Source: Trichoplax sp. H2 (Eukaryota; Placozoa; Uniplacotomia; Trichoplacea). Taken from it: DNA of 64,000 nt. How positions within the stretch are numbered: the first letter of the stretch is position 1; every line of letters begins with the position of its first letter. The notes under the pieces are model-generated. The model was not told the DNA's origin. It saw only the letters and a program-made list of their open reading frames with translations, and searched no databases. The stretch lies in the NCBI GenBank assembly GCA_003344405.1, contig NOWV01000088.1:186001-250000 (forward strand). The letters are read 5' to 3'. Below, piece after piece: positions 23,140 through 37,100 of the stretch. The translations under genes were made by a program, and so were the position numbers.

Positions 23140-26100
23140 ATGGCAAGCAATACTCCAGCGTCCCCGACTACTGCTACTAGTAATGGCGGTAGCAAGAAGA
23201 GAAGGCAGCTACCTGTACCACCATCTTGTCCTAGTCCGATCTTGCAAGGTATGTTTTAAAAATGAATTCACATGCTAATTTAACAATTTGTAATAGACAC
23301 TACCGCAAAGATATGAACTTTTACTTAATACTTGACAGACAGAACTAAAACGGTAATTTCTCTTAATCAAAATCCTGACTAAATACTGACTAGCTCTGAT
23401 AGTTTTTAATTGCATTTGATGCTTTTCTTTTTTGCAATCGACATTGCGTATTTCGTTCAATGCAAATTTAAGATTAATAATTGTCTATGATCACTGAGAT
23501 TCTGAAGAATTATATTTTAATTAAGTGGAGAATTAAACAGGACTCTTTTCAATCATTGCTGATTTTACAGTTATTCCAAAAAGTTTACAATTTATATTTT
23601 TACTTATTGCGATACTGATGAAGGAACTTGCAGTATTAAGCCAAATCCAAATGTACCGTTATAGATCACATTTCAATTTTAGCAACAAGCCTAGTTGCAT
23701 ATATGTGATGTACTTTTTCGCTATGATTATTTAGGGCCTATAATTTATCTGATAATCATTTATGTTATATTTTAAACTAAATCTATATCCATTAAAATTC
23801 TCTGAGTAATTCACATATTTTGGAATAAGTATAATATGATTAGATTAATGTCGGTATTTTATGGCGAAAAGCTCAGTTATACTGTATTATATGCATGTTA
23901 TTATCTAGTTAGATACTTCATTTAACTGGAATACTCTCTTAGTACTATGCTATCAAATATATATACACAAGCAGTAAATTTACGAAAGGCTAGATCTTTC
24001 GACGTCTAATTCTAATCAAAATGCGTCTGCAATACATTAAATTTCATAGCAAGAACAATGATATTATTCTTTATATATAGTGTCGATATATTGTGATAAA
24101 AGCTTTAAACTTAAAGACAATTATAATACTAAAATTATTGGAATAGCTTTTAAAAGAGGCAGTCCAATAATCGGATTTAGTAGAATCGAATATAGGATAT
24201 GAATAAAAATCGATTGCGGCATTTAGAACTATTGCACTACATTACGTTTCCTGTAATTTGAAGTTATATTATAGTTGTACAACATCCCCATGGAATTTTA
24301 TCATCTTACGGTATTTTTGTTGCTCATTGTAATTTATGAGGGATGATTTCACTTTCAAGTAAGATTGCATTATAAGCTAAAAATATAAAAATTGATCGAC
24401 CAAAATTGCATACAGAAAATACTACCTCGGTCTTGTTATACTACCCAGTAGTTTACGGTGCAGTGTTACGGCAAATTTTTATAATCACATCTGTTACTTA
24501 ATATACTGTAGGAATATATCAAAGCATAATTTATGGCTAGTAACACACAGATAGATAAACGAGCTCCGCTAATAATTGCATCAGTAGATACAGCTATTGG
24601 AACGCTATGAAATTAACCTTTACGAGGAATCAACTCATCTTGCACGCCTGCTGATTTGGTGTCTCTAGTCTGACCGATAGTAATTTAAAATTTACAGAAG
24701 ACGAAATAGATTTTCCTATTGAATCTTCTTCAATGGATTACCACTACAGATAATACATTTTTGAACGCTATTATCGTTAACTTAAATGACGTGAATAAGA
24801 TTATTCGTAACATGTAGCATCAAAAAAATTTAAATTATTGCGGTAGGGATTGCAATGAAATAGGCGCCTATTTCTTAGGCCTATAACAACTGGAAGAAAA
24901 TCGATATTTAAGCTATAAGACTGCAGACTCTAAAAATTTATTATCGTGCTATAAATTTGTTACCGTTACTCAATATAAACCTTGATATTTGATTAAATAA
25001 ATCAAAGAGAGTCGTCAAATACTTTCTTGTAGCTTTTTTTCAAGAGGATAAAAAATAGTCAAAATCTGTAGGAGATTAACTTCGGAAGTATAAAAGGACA
25101 TTAAGAAATTCAATTCTCGACTTATTGGAGTTGCTAGATCATGTCCGAATTAAAGCTCACCACCTCTTAATTGGTATAAAAGTAGTTTCAATTTTTAACC
25201 CCAATCCCAATCACGAATGCCGTTCAGTTTGCTTAAAACTCGAATAGTTCACTAAAAATGTTTTTTTATGTCGCAGTTTGCTGTCTTTTAATCATTCTGA
25301 TAATTCTAATTCAGTATGGAAGCTATCAAGAATGTTAATTCTCAAACTATGCTCATTTCCACCACATCATATATGTAGTTTACCTACAGATTGTTTTGAT
25401 TACCCCTACAGCACATATTACGTTTAAATGATATTATTAATTTAATAATGTACAGCAGAATGATAGCTGCAGTATTTCTTAGTCATTTTTGACAACGAGT
25501 GTCAAGTTTCATCATAAGGAATGTACAATGTGCATTGCGCCTTCTGGCAACTTATGAATATATCTTTAGCAATTGATCTCCATTAATTGCACAGCTTTGA
25601 GCGGTTTCATATTAGGACAAAAGCACTTAGCGACTGGAACTGTTCTCCTCGATCGCATTCCTAGGCATCATCACAATAACGGATGCATAAAAGAGGGATG
25701 ATAACCATTATATAATTTGTATCTATTTTTAAAGATGCGATTGAATAATTCAACATTATAAGGTTAAATGTAAACATAAAAGCAAAAATTCACAGTATTG
25801 ACAGTTCTGCTTAGAAAAAATAAAAATAGAAATGATTTAGGGATATTCTGTTTATTTCATAATTAAAAAATGTTGACCTAAAAAAAAATAAAAATTCAAG
25901 TAAACACCGTTATTCATAGGTAAAGGGGAAGAGAACAAGGAGATTTCTACATTAGCTACTGTAAAATCTAAATAACAACTAACAAACTGGATGTAGACGA
26001 GATAGATTAAACCAATTAACGCTAAATTTCAGGTGCTAGTAGCTTTCGTCAAATTTTTGCACTTACTGATATATACTGGCAGGTTAAGTTCAATCCTGCA

Positions 26101-29100
26101 ATTTATCATTATTGATTCTAATAAAAATGAATGATTTGTAGATCTAGGCCAATCATACACGTATTTACTGCATGATTAATCTTAATCAATTTTTCTTTAG
26201 TATAATGACAATTTATTTAGCGGCAAATAAAATGAAAATAGGGATATGGAGATTGGTAAATCCGGCAAAAGCATTCTTTGGTGTAGGATGATATTTTCAC
26301 CTCTCGTTGAAAATATTCCTCTTTAACACCGATCACTTTAGTTAATGGATTACATGACTTCTGCCTTTATCATATATTCGATTTAATATTTTCAGTTAAA
26401 TTATAATGAGTTATTATTAGTCATATGAAATATAGAATCAGAAAGATATTGCGATGTCCGACAATTTATTTTGAATAGATCAAGTCATTTACTTATCCAT
26501 GGTTGCGCGTAAATCCGCTTTTATACACACAAATACGCGCATAACGATAATCGACATCTTATTTATTCCAGAGTAATGGAATAATTACGTTTTACAATGA
26601 ATTCCAAGCGGATTTCATTTCCAATCGAGCTCAATACTTATTATTCTATCTGCGAAGCAATAAGAAGGCAAACGTAATATCGAATGCTACTATTTTTAAG
26701 ATGGAGATATCACTCACGTTTATATTATACATATGCTGCTTCTGTAATTATCGCATTAAAAAAGAATATTAACAGACGCATAATTATTAAGGTTACATAT
26801 ATAAGACACCTAAGAAATGTTGATGTAGTCGATACCAATAAACTAATCTATCAAAGCTAACATGTTCTAAAATGTACTTTGTAGAAAATGGAAAGTTCGA
26901 CAAGATTGTCCAGAAAGCCATTAAAAACCAATTGATCCGGCAAAATCGTAGCTTTGACTGGGGTCGTAGTGAAAAGAATGAAAGACCTCAACAACTAAAA
27001 TGGAGTAAAAGCGTTGATTCACCTACGCCCAATGAGGGTGATGAAATTGATAATAGTGCAGATCAAGACAATTCTTCTACCCATAATTATCGAAAATTCG
27101 ATAGAAATTCATCGATTCCGAATCGAGATTCGCCTAGATCAAATAAGAAGATTACAAGGAATAAGAATGGTCTAGAATATAATGTTCCTAATCGGGTAAG
27201 GCTGAAAACGGTTTAATTATCGTGGCATCTCCATTTAAATTGGTTTTACTCGTAGATTATTAATCGGTAGCAATAAATTAAAGCAGTAATAGCAACATTT
27301 TTATATACGTGGAGAAAAATGTTGGAATTTTATCGATTGATCTTGCTATTAAGTACCGGTATGAAGTTGTAGCTTAAAAAATTGACAGGAAAAAAATTAA
27401 GCCGATTCAAGGCGAAAATTTCAAAAAGCTCTAACACTAAGGGTTATATTTTGAATGATAAACAGAATTTATACCAACATTGAACAATAGAGCATATAAT
27501 TAATTTCGTTTTACTAACAGTCTCTATTACCTTGCCGAAAGGTGCAATTAGATTCATAGATGAGTTTGATTCGCATTAATGAAAATATCTTAATATCATC
27601 GGCCAATCTTACCTATTAAATATGAAATTATAAAGTGATAAGTAGAAAGTTAGTTAATACAGCTAATCTGTGCTACCGTACTGAAAGGCATACTTAGATT
27701 TATAGTATCACTTTGACGCGTATTATTACAAAAATTTAAATTATATCGCTTGATCTTAAAATTAGGTATAAATTTTAACTTACGAAATTGCTAAGTAGAA
27801 GTTGATTAATGCAATAATCTATAGTACTTTACTGAAAGGCATAATTAGATTATGTAATCATATATCACGTTGACGCGCATATTAATAAGAACATTTTAAT
27901 TACATCGATTGACGTTACGAATAGGTATAAAGTTTAACTTGCGAAATTGACAAGTAGAAGTTACGGTAGTTACCAATAATCCGTAGTACCTTGCCGACAG
28001 TCATAATTAGATTTATGGTATAATTTTGATGTCCATTAATAAAAATATGTAATCTTATTATATATCTATTGATCTTTCTATTATGTATGCCAAATTGACA
28101 AGCAGAATATTGAGTTAATACAACAGTCTGTATTACTTTTCCGGAAAACATTAACAAAAATATAAAAATAAATCTCTGTTGAAAAATAAATTCTTCTTTT
28201 AGCCACCTATAGTGACAATCAAGGAGTCAGATGGCGATCAGGCAGTTCCGATTGGTCTTCCAGGCAAAAAGGTACCACAATTACAAAGATAATTGTTTTC
28301 TATTAATGCGATTAAATTAAAGGTTTTAGAGTAAACGCTAATTTTGAATTAGATTTTGCAAATATATTATTTGCAAGGGCAATTTGAAAGTAAAGCAAAA
28401 TTCTGCCTAGTAATTAGTTAGTAATTATTCAAATTGATATCAACAGGATCGCTTGCATCGTGCAATCACTTCGGTATTGAGTAATAATAGCGATGATATC
28501 ACTTTTGACGACATGGAAGTAGCTCAAATTGTCACTAGAGGCTTATCCGATCATTTAGATTTCGATATTAATGATGATATTGAAGCCCATATTAAGACCG
28601 CTCCAGTAAAGGTAATGTATACGTTAATGCCTTCAGCAATACTGATGAGAAAAAAAAGAAGTGTTTGAACATCCTAGTCATATATACTTTATGCCATGCT
28701 TGTGATATAAGTAGTATCAATAGCTACTAAATACTGTAAATTGCATTATAATGAATAATAATCTTGACTACAATTCGATAAATATAGTCTGATTTGAAGG
28801 CACAGATAACAAGGTTGTGGTTTTAATTACAGTATCGCTATACTTTATACCATGTTTGCGGTATAAGTAGTATCAGTAGCAGCTTAAAAACTATAAATCA
28901 TTTTTAGAAATTTTATAGCGATATGACCGTATTAATGATATGATCAATGATATAATTATATTATAATTATTGATAATCTTGACTACAACTTGATAAATAA
29001 ATATAATCTGACTTGATGACATAGCTATCACGGTTGTTATTTTAAATATAAATATTAATTAAGGTATAGCAAGACGCATGAAGTTAAATGGGCTACTTTT

Positions 29101-32100
29101 TCCTCTAGGACAAATTAGAAATCTTTTTTTATCCCTTTTAAAGTTTACTTAGTATATTATAGTATCTCTTGATTTCTTATTAGGCTAATAGTGAACAAGA
29201 AACACAGCATAATAGTGATGGCCAAAGAGCTAAAGCCAGTAATTCATCCTTTGATGCAGTTTCAACATCTACAAGCTCAAAAGGAAGTCAAGAGAATAAT
29301 ACCAATGACCGCCAAGGTTCTACAATCAACTCCAGACCATCTACAATTCTAGATCGACCAACACGCAAACTATCGCATGCCATTACTATCGATCAAGAGA
29401 CATTTAAGCATGGTGATCAAAGTAGAAATGATATAAATCAAAATGGGACAACAGGCACTTCGGAAACTACTCAAGATAGTCTTCGTCGAGTTTCTATTCC
29501 AGTTGTTGTTCAGCCACCAACTCCTAAAGCAACACATAGACCATTAGCCGCCAGTGTCAAGAAAATAAAAACATTGCAGGAAGTGATTGCGTCCAATGAT
29601 AAAGTTGAAATAAGCAAAACAGAATCAGCTGAAGAAAACCTGCGATCAACAAGCGCTTTTCATGATTTACGCAATGCTACTAAGAGTGATCCTACTAAGC
29701 TTTCTATTGAACAAATTAAGAAAAAATATGGTAAAAGTATTGAGAAAACTCGGCGGGTATCGTTCGATGTTTCAGTTTTGAGAAAAAAGCAACATCTCGA
29801 TCAAACTGATACCTTGCGCTTACCTAAGCGTAACGGTTCTGGTCACGATTGGAAAGATCTTAAAATCAATCTATCCAATTCGTTAGGATCAGGAGCGACC
29901 AATACCACTAATGCAACCAATTCCAGTAGATTGTCTTCATCGACTGGATTGACTATATCAGCCGCCAGTAGTACTAAGGATAACTGGTTAACAGTGGATC
30001 GTGATTCGTTGAAAAAAAGGCGTAAAGAAGGATCATCGACTGATGTTACAGTATCCAACAATAGTAAAAGTTTAGGTAGCAAGAAGACATCTGATCACTT
30101 AGGGGTTAGCAATTCTGTAACGAAACGACGATCTTCTTATGCATTAGATGGTAGATCAAAATCCAGCAATGAATTAAAAAATATAACTATTAATTTAGGG
30201 AGTGATAAAAAGTCATCATCTACTTTACAAATTGATATGAAACAAGTTTATAAAAGTCTTAAGCGGCGAAATAGTAGCAATCGAAATATTAAAGCTTCTA
30301 TAGAGAGTACATCAGTATCATCAGCTGATGAGTTAAAACAGAGAGTTTTTGGTAATCTAATAAGCAAGGCGACTACAACGACAGCAGCATCCACAGCAAA
30401 TACTACAACAACGATAGTATCTCCAACTTCAGCAACGGCATCGGCAATAGCCAGTGCAACACAAGCAAGTAATCGAGCATCAGAACATCGTCGAAGGACT
30501 GAAGATATAACTAGGAGATTTAACGAGATTAAGAATGCTAATCGAGATAGCAAGTTAATGACAAAGGCCGCTAGCAATAATGCAAATCCTAATTTAAATA
30601 CGAGTAATGAAGTAGTTAAAGCCACAAATGAACAAGCAGATAGCGATAGCAAAGTCAATTCTACTCATAAACATTCTAAAGTAGTTCGTCAGGCTTCCTA
30701 TCAGAATGGTCAGGAAGTTAAAAAATTACCGTTAACAAGAACCGATGGGTACTCATCCATAACCGCGCTAACTCAATCTGTTGATAGTTCTAGTCAACGG
30801 CAGGAAATTGTAACTTCTGGTGCAACGAAAGTAGATAGTTCTGCCAATACTAATAACAACGCCAAACATGCTACCAACCACAAGGATAGCCTTGCTAATG
30901 AACTTATCCACTCAAATGGTAACGGAAATCATGTTAATGACAAGATGAACAATATTATTGGTGATCATCTTCAATCTGCAAAATCAGCTAATTCTCATAA
31001 TAGCAATCATGCTACTGCTGATAGCAGTAATATCAATGTTAGTAATGATAAACCAAATTCGACTACAATTAAAATTGCATATAGCGATCAGTCTAGCTTT
31101 CATCATACGGATAATGCTATACCGGCAGTTAATGATAGCAAGGCCAACCAGAATACTCCCAATAATTTAAGTCATAGTCGCCAGAATGAAGATCAGTCCA
31201 GCAGTAATGATAATCAAAATAATCAGAAACTTGGCTCGGTATCTAATAACACTAATTCAAATAGTACTATTAATAATAATAATTCTACCCTTACTAATAA
31301 CAAGGCTACATCAATACCTAAAATTGGTCGAAGTAGAAAATTACCCAGTATTGATTTAGCTGTTAAGAATGTATCTCCATCAAGACCGACATCATCGACA
31401 ACTTCCATCTCTTCTGTTGCTTCCGATGGTATGGCTTTACCGACATCACCAATCGAATCTCCAGTTTCTCCTGTGTTTGTAACGCCACCATCGACACCAT
31501 TTGAAATAAAAGAGTCTTCCAATTTTACTTCTCCTTTAGCATTGATGGACAATATTGAGATATCGGAAGTGGCTGCAGAGTCACGAATTCAGAGTCCTCC
31601 ATCCATAATGATCGAGTCTCATACTGGAGCATCCTCAGTATTTACTACTGCTCCATCATCGCCTGTTCAATCGCCTGGAGAAACATCAGCTCCAAGTCCA
31701 CCAAATGTCCTAATAGAGCAAAATAAATTATCAGAAAGCGAGTCACTAGGAAATAATGAATATCCTAAATTACCAGCGCCACCACCACCTACACCAGCTC
31801 AAGAATTATCATCAGCTCCAGTTTCCGATCAAGAGATCGAGAAACCAACATCGCCTGTTACTGATCAGGAGAGTCAGAAACCAACATCTCCTGTTACTGA
31901 TCTAGAAGAAGCGAAAACAACGGGTAAAATATCCAAATATGAAGTAGCTGATTTCTTTAGTCAATTTACATCGCAATCCAGTTTCCAGCTACGTTCCAAA
32001 AGGGCAAATAGTCTATCGTTAGCGACAGGAAGGGAAGAATCACCGAATGATGATGTGAAAGCACCAGAAAATCAACGAAGACGAATGACCACAAGTGATC

Positions 32101-34121
32101 CTCGTTATATTGAAAGATTCAGAAATTTAAATAGGGATTCTTCAATAGAAAATAACCAAGAACGGATTGATGCAAAATCCACATCCAGTGATGATCATGA
32201 GGAAAAAGGTAGTGAACCGAAACAAACTTTACCTCGAATAATAATTACAGCACCAGATAGTGGCGATCGGAAGAAACGCCATAATAGAGCCATGAATCCG
32301 TATCATCGACGAAATCAAAAAGCTAAAAGTAAACGATCCAAAGAGCGACGGGAGAGAATAAGGCAAAATCGTGAAGACAAGCAAAGTAGTTTATCACCTA
32401 CTAGTTCAGAAGATGAAAATAATCCGGCTAAGCAAAAAGACGTAACTAATTCCGTGTCAGCGGTAAATGCTCACTTTTTAAGTGTGGATGATAGCGATTG
32501 GGTATCAGGCTGTTTAGGTAAAGATAGTGAATCGAGCTGTGATGAACATGATGAGAAAAAGAAAAAGAAAAAGGGTAGAAAGCATAGAAAAAGTAAATCC
32601 AATAAGGAATCCAAGAAGAAAACGAAAAAATCCAATCATAAGCATGAAGATTCTATTCCGCCTATGGATAAGGTTATTATATATTGTAAAATGTCATCAA
32701 ACTACTTTGATAACTATAAAGACTTTATGAGTGTAAAAATTTCTAGAATAATTATTAACGGGTAGGATAGACGTTGGAGGATAGTAGAGAAATTAGTGCT
32801 GGTAATTCATTTCTTCTAAAGAAAATAAAGAGTAATTATTAATACGATCGTCGCATACGAAATAATTTAGAAATATTGTAATACGAGTATACGATTACTT
32901 TCAACCAATTCTTTTAGGCGCTATATTCTATATAATTATGTATAGTAATTCGAGCCACAATGTCCTAAAACTCTTTAGAGAACAAAAATATAGTTTTTAA
33001 TCAAATGCATTATACATTTAATTCATATTCATTTTCATACTTTTTGAAAATGGTAAAATATTATAAAATAGTTTAGCTAATTCTTAATGCTATATTTGTA
33101 TGCTATATAATTTAGCAAAATTAATGCGACCACTTTTAGACAATTTTTGCTAGATATTACATTAAATGCAATATTTAGCAATTTAACTACGGTATCCTAC
33201 AATTTTCACTGACGCAGAAGTTTAACATACGCGTATAATGAATTGCATTAAATATTTATTTCTAAATCCTTATTTTGATGTCTTTGAATATTCTATTAAC
33301 ATCAGAATGAAGAGGATGATATTATCATACAGGAAGAATTAGTGAAAATTGAAAATAATTCAGTGGCACCAGCTGAACAGCCTGATGTATTCTTTGATTT
33401 TCAACTTAGTAGCTCAGTAATAAAATTATTAAAGCTACTGGTCAAAGAAGAAGACATAACTGGTAACACTAAAGTCTTTAATTTAATTGAGACGAACTTG
33501 GCTGATGAGGAAGGCTTTTATCCTTTATTGGTAACTTTACAAAATCAGGTAATTGATTCTTACCATCGTGGGTATCATTGTTTATTTTTACATTTATCAG
33601 ATCAAAAATATGGATTTAATATAGTAGAATATTAGTATTGGTAGTAATATTAGCCATTTACTGTATATAGGCAAAATGTTTATCGATAATCATTGTCCTC
33701 TTCCTGTGTAAATCTACCTTCGTTAGCTAGTATTGAATATATAGGAAAGGAAAGCCGATATTAGTTTAATTGCTATTAGATAAGCTGCGATAAATTAGCG
33801 TTAGTGCTATTTAACCAGTCTCTTCATGATGACCTTACTAAATCTACTGTAGACTAAAATTCTTGATCAATATTCTTGAATTATTAATTGATATTCGATT
33901 TTTTTATACAGTATCAAGAAATTATCCAAGATCAAAATCATAACTTATCATTAGATAAGTATGACACAATCAAGGAACAGCTAGATTTAATTAGCAATAT
34001 TCGAGAGGCTACAGATAATTACATCGCCACGGATGGTATTAGCAACGAAATTGTCCAATTTCAAAAAGCAAAGAAAATTCAAGCTGAACTGCAAGAGGTA
34101 ATTATGATTGCCGGTGTTTGA
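23140..34121 (+). CDS. Gene A: unrecognised, mostly disordered protein with C-terminal block shared with gene B
   Basis: I do not recognise this gene. Exons joined by splice sites and phase: 23140-23248, 26885-27195, 28203-28271, 28447-28611, 29184-32672, 33306-33548, 33912-34097, then either read-through to a stop at 34119-34121 (about 1,531 aa) or a splice at GAG|GTAATT to an exon I could not find. An in-frame TGA lies just upstream of the ATG. The N-terminus is Ser/Thr/Pro-rich with KKRRQLPVPP. Exon 4 (DRLHRAITSVL...DDIEAHIK) looks folded and acidic. The 3.5-kb exon 5 (residues about 219-1381) is Ser/Asn/Thr-rich, with a Pro/Ser-rich part including a PTSPVTD repeat, and ends in a Lys/Arg/His tract (KKKKKKGRKHRKSKSNKE). 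Exons 6 and 7 (81 and 62 codons) match the exons at 47198-47428 and 47542-47727 of gene B. Long disordered chain plus basic tract suggests a scaffold; the function is unknown. Intron 1 (3.6 kb) shows no coding signal. Confidence 0.75.
27460..28130. repeat. Intronic tandem repeat in gene A, about 145-157 bp
   Basis: Four or five diverged units lie in the intron between 27195 and 28203. The word 'ctgaaaggcataattagatt' recurs near 27536, 27681, 27832 and 27990, with accompanying 'tttgacgcg.attaataa', 'tatcg.ttgatctt' and 'aagtagaagtta'. The minus-strand frame 27915-28157 is a by-product. Confidence 0.7.
28675..29045. repeat. Intronic direct repeat in gene A, two copies
   Basis: Two diverged copies of about 165-180 bp lie in the intron between 28611 and 29184. 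Both have 'actttat.ccatg.ttg.g.tataagtagtatca', 'aatcttgactacaa.t.gataaa' and 'tataatctga.ttga'. Confidence 0.6.
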
Positions 34122-37100
34122 TAGAAGCCATTGATGCCTAGAAAATTGTACTTTACTTTAACTAAGACGTTCTAGTAGTGTAATTGACTATATATCTACT
34201 TCATAAAGACATTGAATCTATCTATCAGCTTTTACAACACTAAAGTAATATATCAGTCACAGTCTACTTAATATCTTTTGCTAAACTAACGTTACATATT
34301 AATTTATCGTATATAAATTTCAAGTTCTATTGATAGGCTACCAATTATGTGTCTTTGTTTATGTATAATATTCGACATTTTATTTATCTAGACTACTGGC
34401 TATTGCCATTTAAATAGTTTATCTATCTTGTTTATGACAAGTAGCAGCTTTATCTTTTACGAAGTGATTGGTTGATATAATTTATATAGTTTTATTTATT
34501 GTATGCTTTTCTCATAGTTTCTCTGTTTTATTCTTAGCTGTTAAACAGTTGTAGATATTATTTCCATGATAAGTGCCAAAATATTATTACCGAAGCGATT
34601 GGCCATAGTCAGCTTCCAGCAGAATATTGTACACTATTATAACCAACCATGGCTCTTGCAAAGTAAGATATGGCTGCATTTATCCTACAAGATATTATTA
34701 TTAGTAATAATCATGGTACCCACCCAACTCTAACATGTTAAGACACTACGGTAGTTGATAATTGGACATTGTTATCCCTCAATTGCATATATCACTGATG
34801 AACTTCCTTCTCATCCTGTATATCACCTAGGACTAAGATAAACTAAATTAAATACTCGGACAATCTTATTTATTGCTATTATATAATTATTACAAGGTTT
34901 TTAGGTGCATTTCTATTATCAAATGTTGCAGAACTGCAAAACATGAGGCTATCTGAAGCTTTCCATGGTGATTCATTTATAACAAGAAATGAATTAACGG
35001 TAGTTCTAAGAAATCTAGATAGCAATATTATCTGAAATACCCATATGATTAATAGCGGTTGAAAGATGTAGACGATAATATTATCTGGCATATCTACATT
35101 ATTTTAAGTATGATCCTTGTACAAATATTCTAAATAGAGTAAGACGATCCTTGCCAGGCGTTACATTTTATGATTTCAACCATTAATCCACTATAGTTAA
35201 TCAATACTACACTTTACGTGCATCGCTGTTATTGATCACTTTCGCTATAATAGAATAAACGAGATATTTCAAAAAGCTATCAATCATCCATTTAACTTGA
35301 TCACATTACCCCATTAAAATCATTGTTAGTTTTACTTCATTAAGATATGATCAATAGCTGCATTTCTATCTGCTATACATGTAATAATGATCTAGAAAAA
35401 AGCAGAATTTTTCAACCATGGATTGGTTTACTTAATAATGGAATAAACTTGTGGTACAAATATCTACCACAAACATCTACGTATTTGATACGTTCAAAGT
35501 GAAATTTCATGGTTGTATTTCATCTCATACTAGGCGCTATTTAGGCTTTAAGTTAATTATTTTCTCATTATTTACTTTTAAATGATTAAGCTAATATCAC
35601 TGTTATACCTATGAGTACCATTTTGTATAATATTTGTAGAAAAGCAAATTTTGACAGTCGCTACGTAAAATATTCATTAGTAACAGAAGAGTTATTTCTG
35701 GGCCTATGTATATACCAATTGCAGGTCATTATTCTTGAATTAATTTATCTGAAACTAGCGATAATTTCCTACTACTATGTATTATTTTCGTTATAATACG
35801 TCAACAATTTTTAGCAACCTGCTTTTGCTTCTGTAATTGTGTGCGTTAAGCACATAATATTGTCCTGTAAAAAACTTTGGTAATATGTATATGGTTTATA
35901 GGTACTGTTGATTACTAAATAGGCTTATGTTGATATTTTTAATTCGATTTGATATGTGGTAATAAATTCATCTTACGAGTTTATGCCAGAATAAAAAGAT
36001 ATTGCTTGGGTTTTGCTCTATTCAGTCTATATGCACGAACATATTGTAATTTTCATTCTTGTACTAACAGATACGGTACCTTGCTGAAGCAAGATCTAAA
36101 GTTTTATGCCGCTATCGTTCAATTTACTGTATGTAGAGATATTCAGAAAAGAGTAGCTTTAATATAGTGCAGAATTATTAGGAGAGTTAAGGCTACCTCT
36201 ATATTATAATAAGATCGTAAGATTTTAAATTGTTCCATGATTATTTTATTCTCGTTCTGATATTGAAATAAAGTTTATTATTTTATGTCATTATCGCTCA
36301 ATTTATATTAGGAAGTAGAGAAATGAATAATTTTAATTTGCTGCAGCACAGGATCAAAAGAAGATCGTAAGGCTACCTAATTAATTATTTTAATCTCGCC
36401 CTGCCAGATACCGAAGCGTAGCGGTAGTCTATAGTTTTACGTTATTCTCCTTCAATCAGGTATATGAAAAAATTCAGAAATAATTAATTTTAATCTATTA
36501 CTATGTGGGATAATAAGAGAAATTGGGACTACCTACATATTATAAGATACGTATATAGGATGTTAATGGAATCCCTTATCTTACAAAGATGATCATCCAA
36601 TATTCTTCCGTGATCAGTGGCAATTACTGTAAATTGCATCATGAATTAAAGCATTTTAGAGCTTTGCTTTGGGCACTATACGTAAATTACGGTGATATTG
36701 GGCGATGCTACGTGTGATTTATAATTAAGGCATTTATATCGAAAATTACACGACAAGGCATAGATTGAGATAAATTAAGAATATCTGCATATATCCCAGA
36801 ATTAAACTCAGAATTTTATCACGCTATTTACTTCATAATGTTACATGAATCCCGAAGATAAATCATTGCGGTATTAAGAAATAAGTATGGATAGTCTACT
36901 TCCAAAAATGAAAATGCAGAATTTAATTTTACCGCTATCGTTAAGTATGTAGTAATGAATCGTGACAATCTCCAGATTTTCATAAAACTAACACATTATC
37001 TATCGCTGACATGCCTATTGATAGCTGTCAGTAAATGACTAAAAATGTAGATATGCTATAAAATACGAATGAAAAAGGATTAAGTCAAGTTAACTTAGAA

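Noticed and set aside
30248-30658. 136-codon minus-strand frame inside gene A, and similar ones inside gene B (42523-43014 minus)
   Set aside because: Antisense shadows of long low-complexity exons; the latter simply mirrors the 52-aa repeats.
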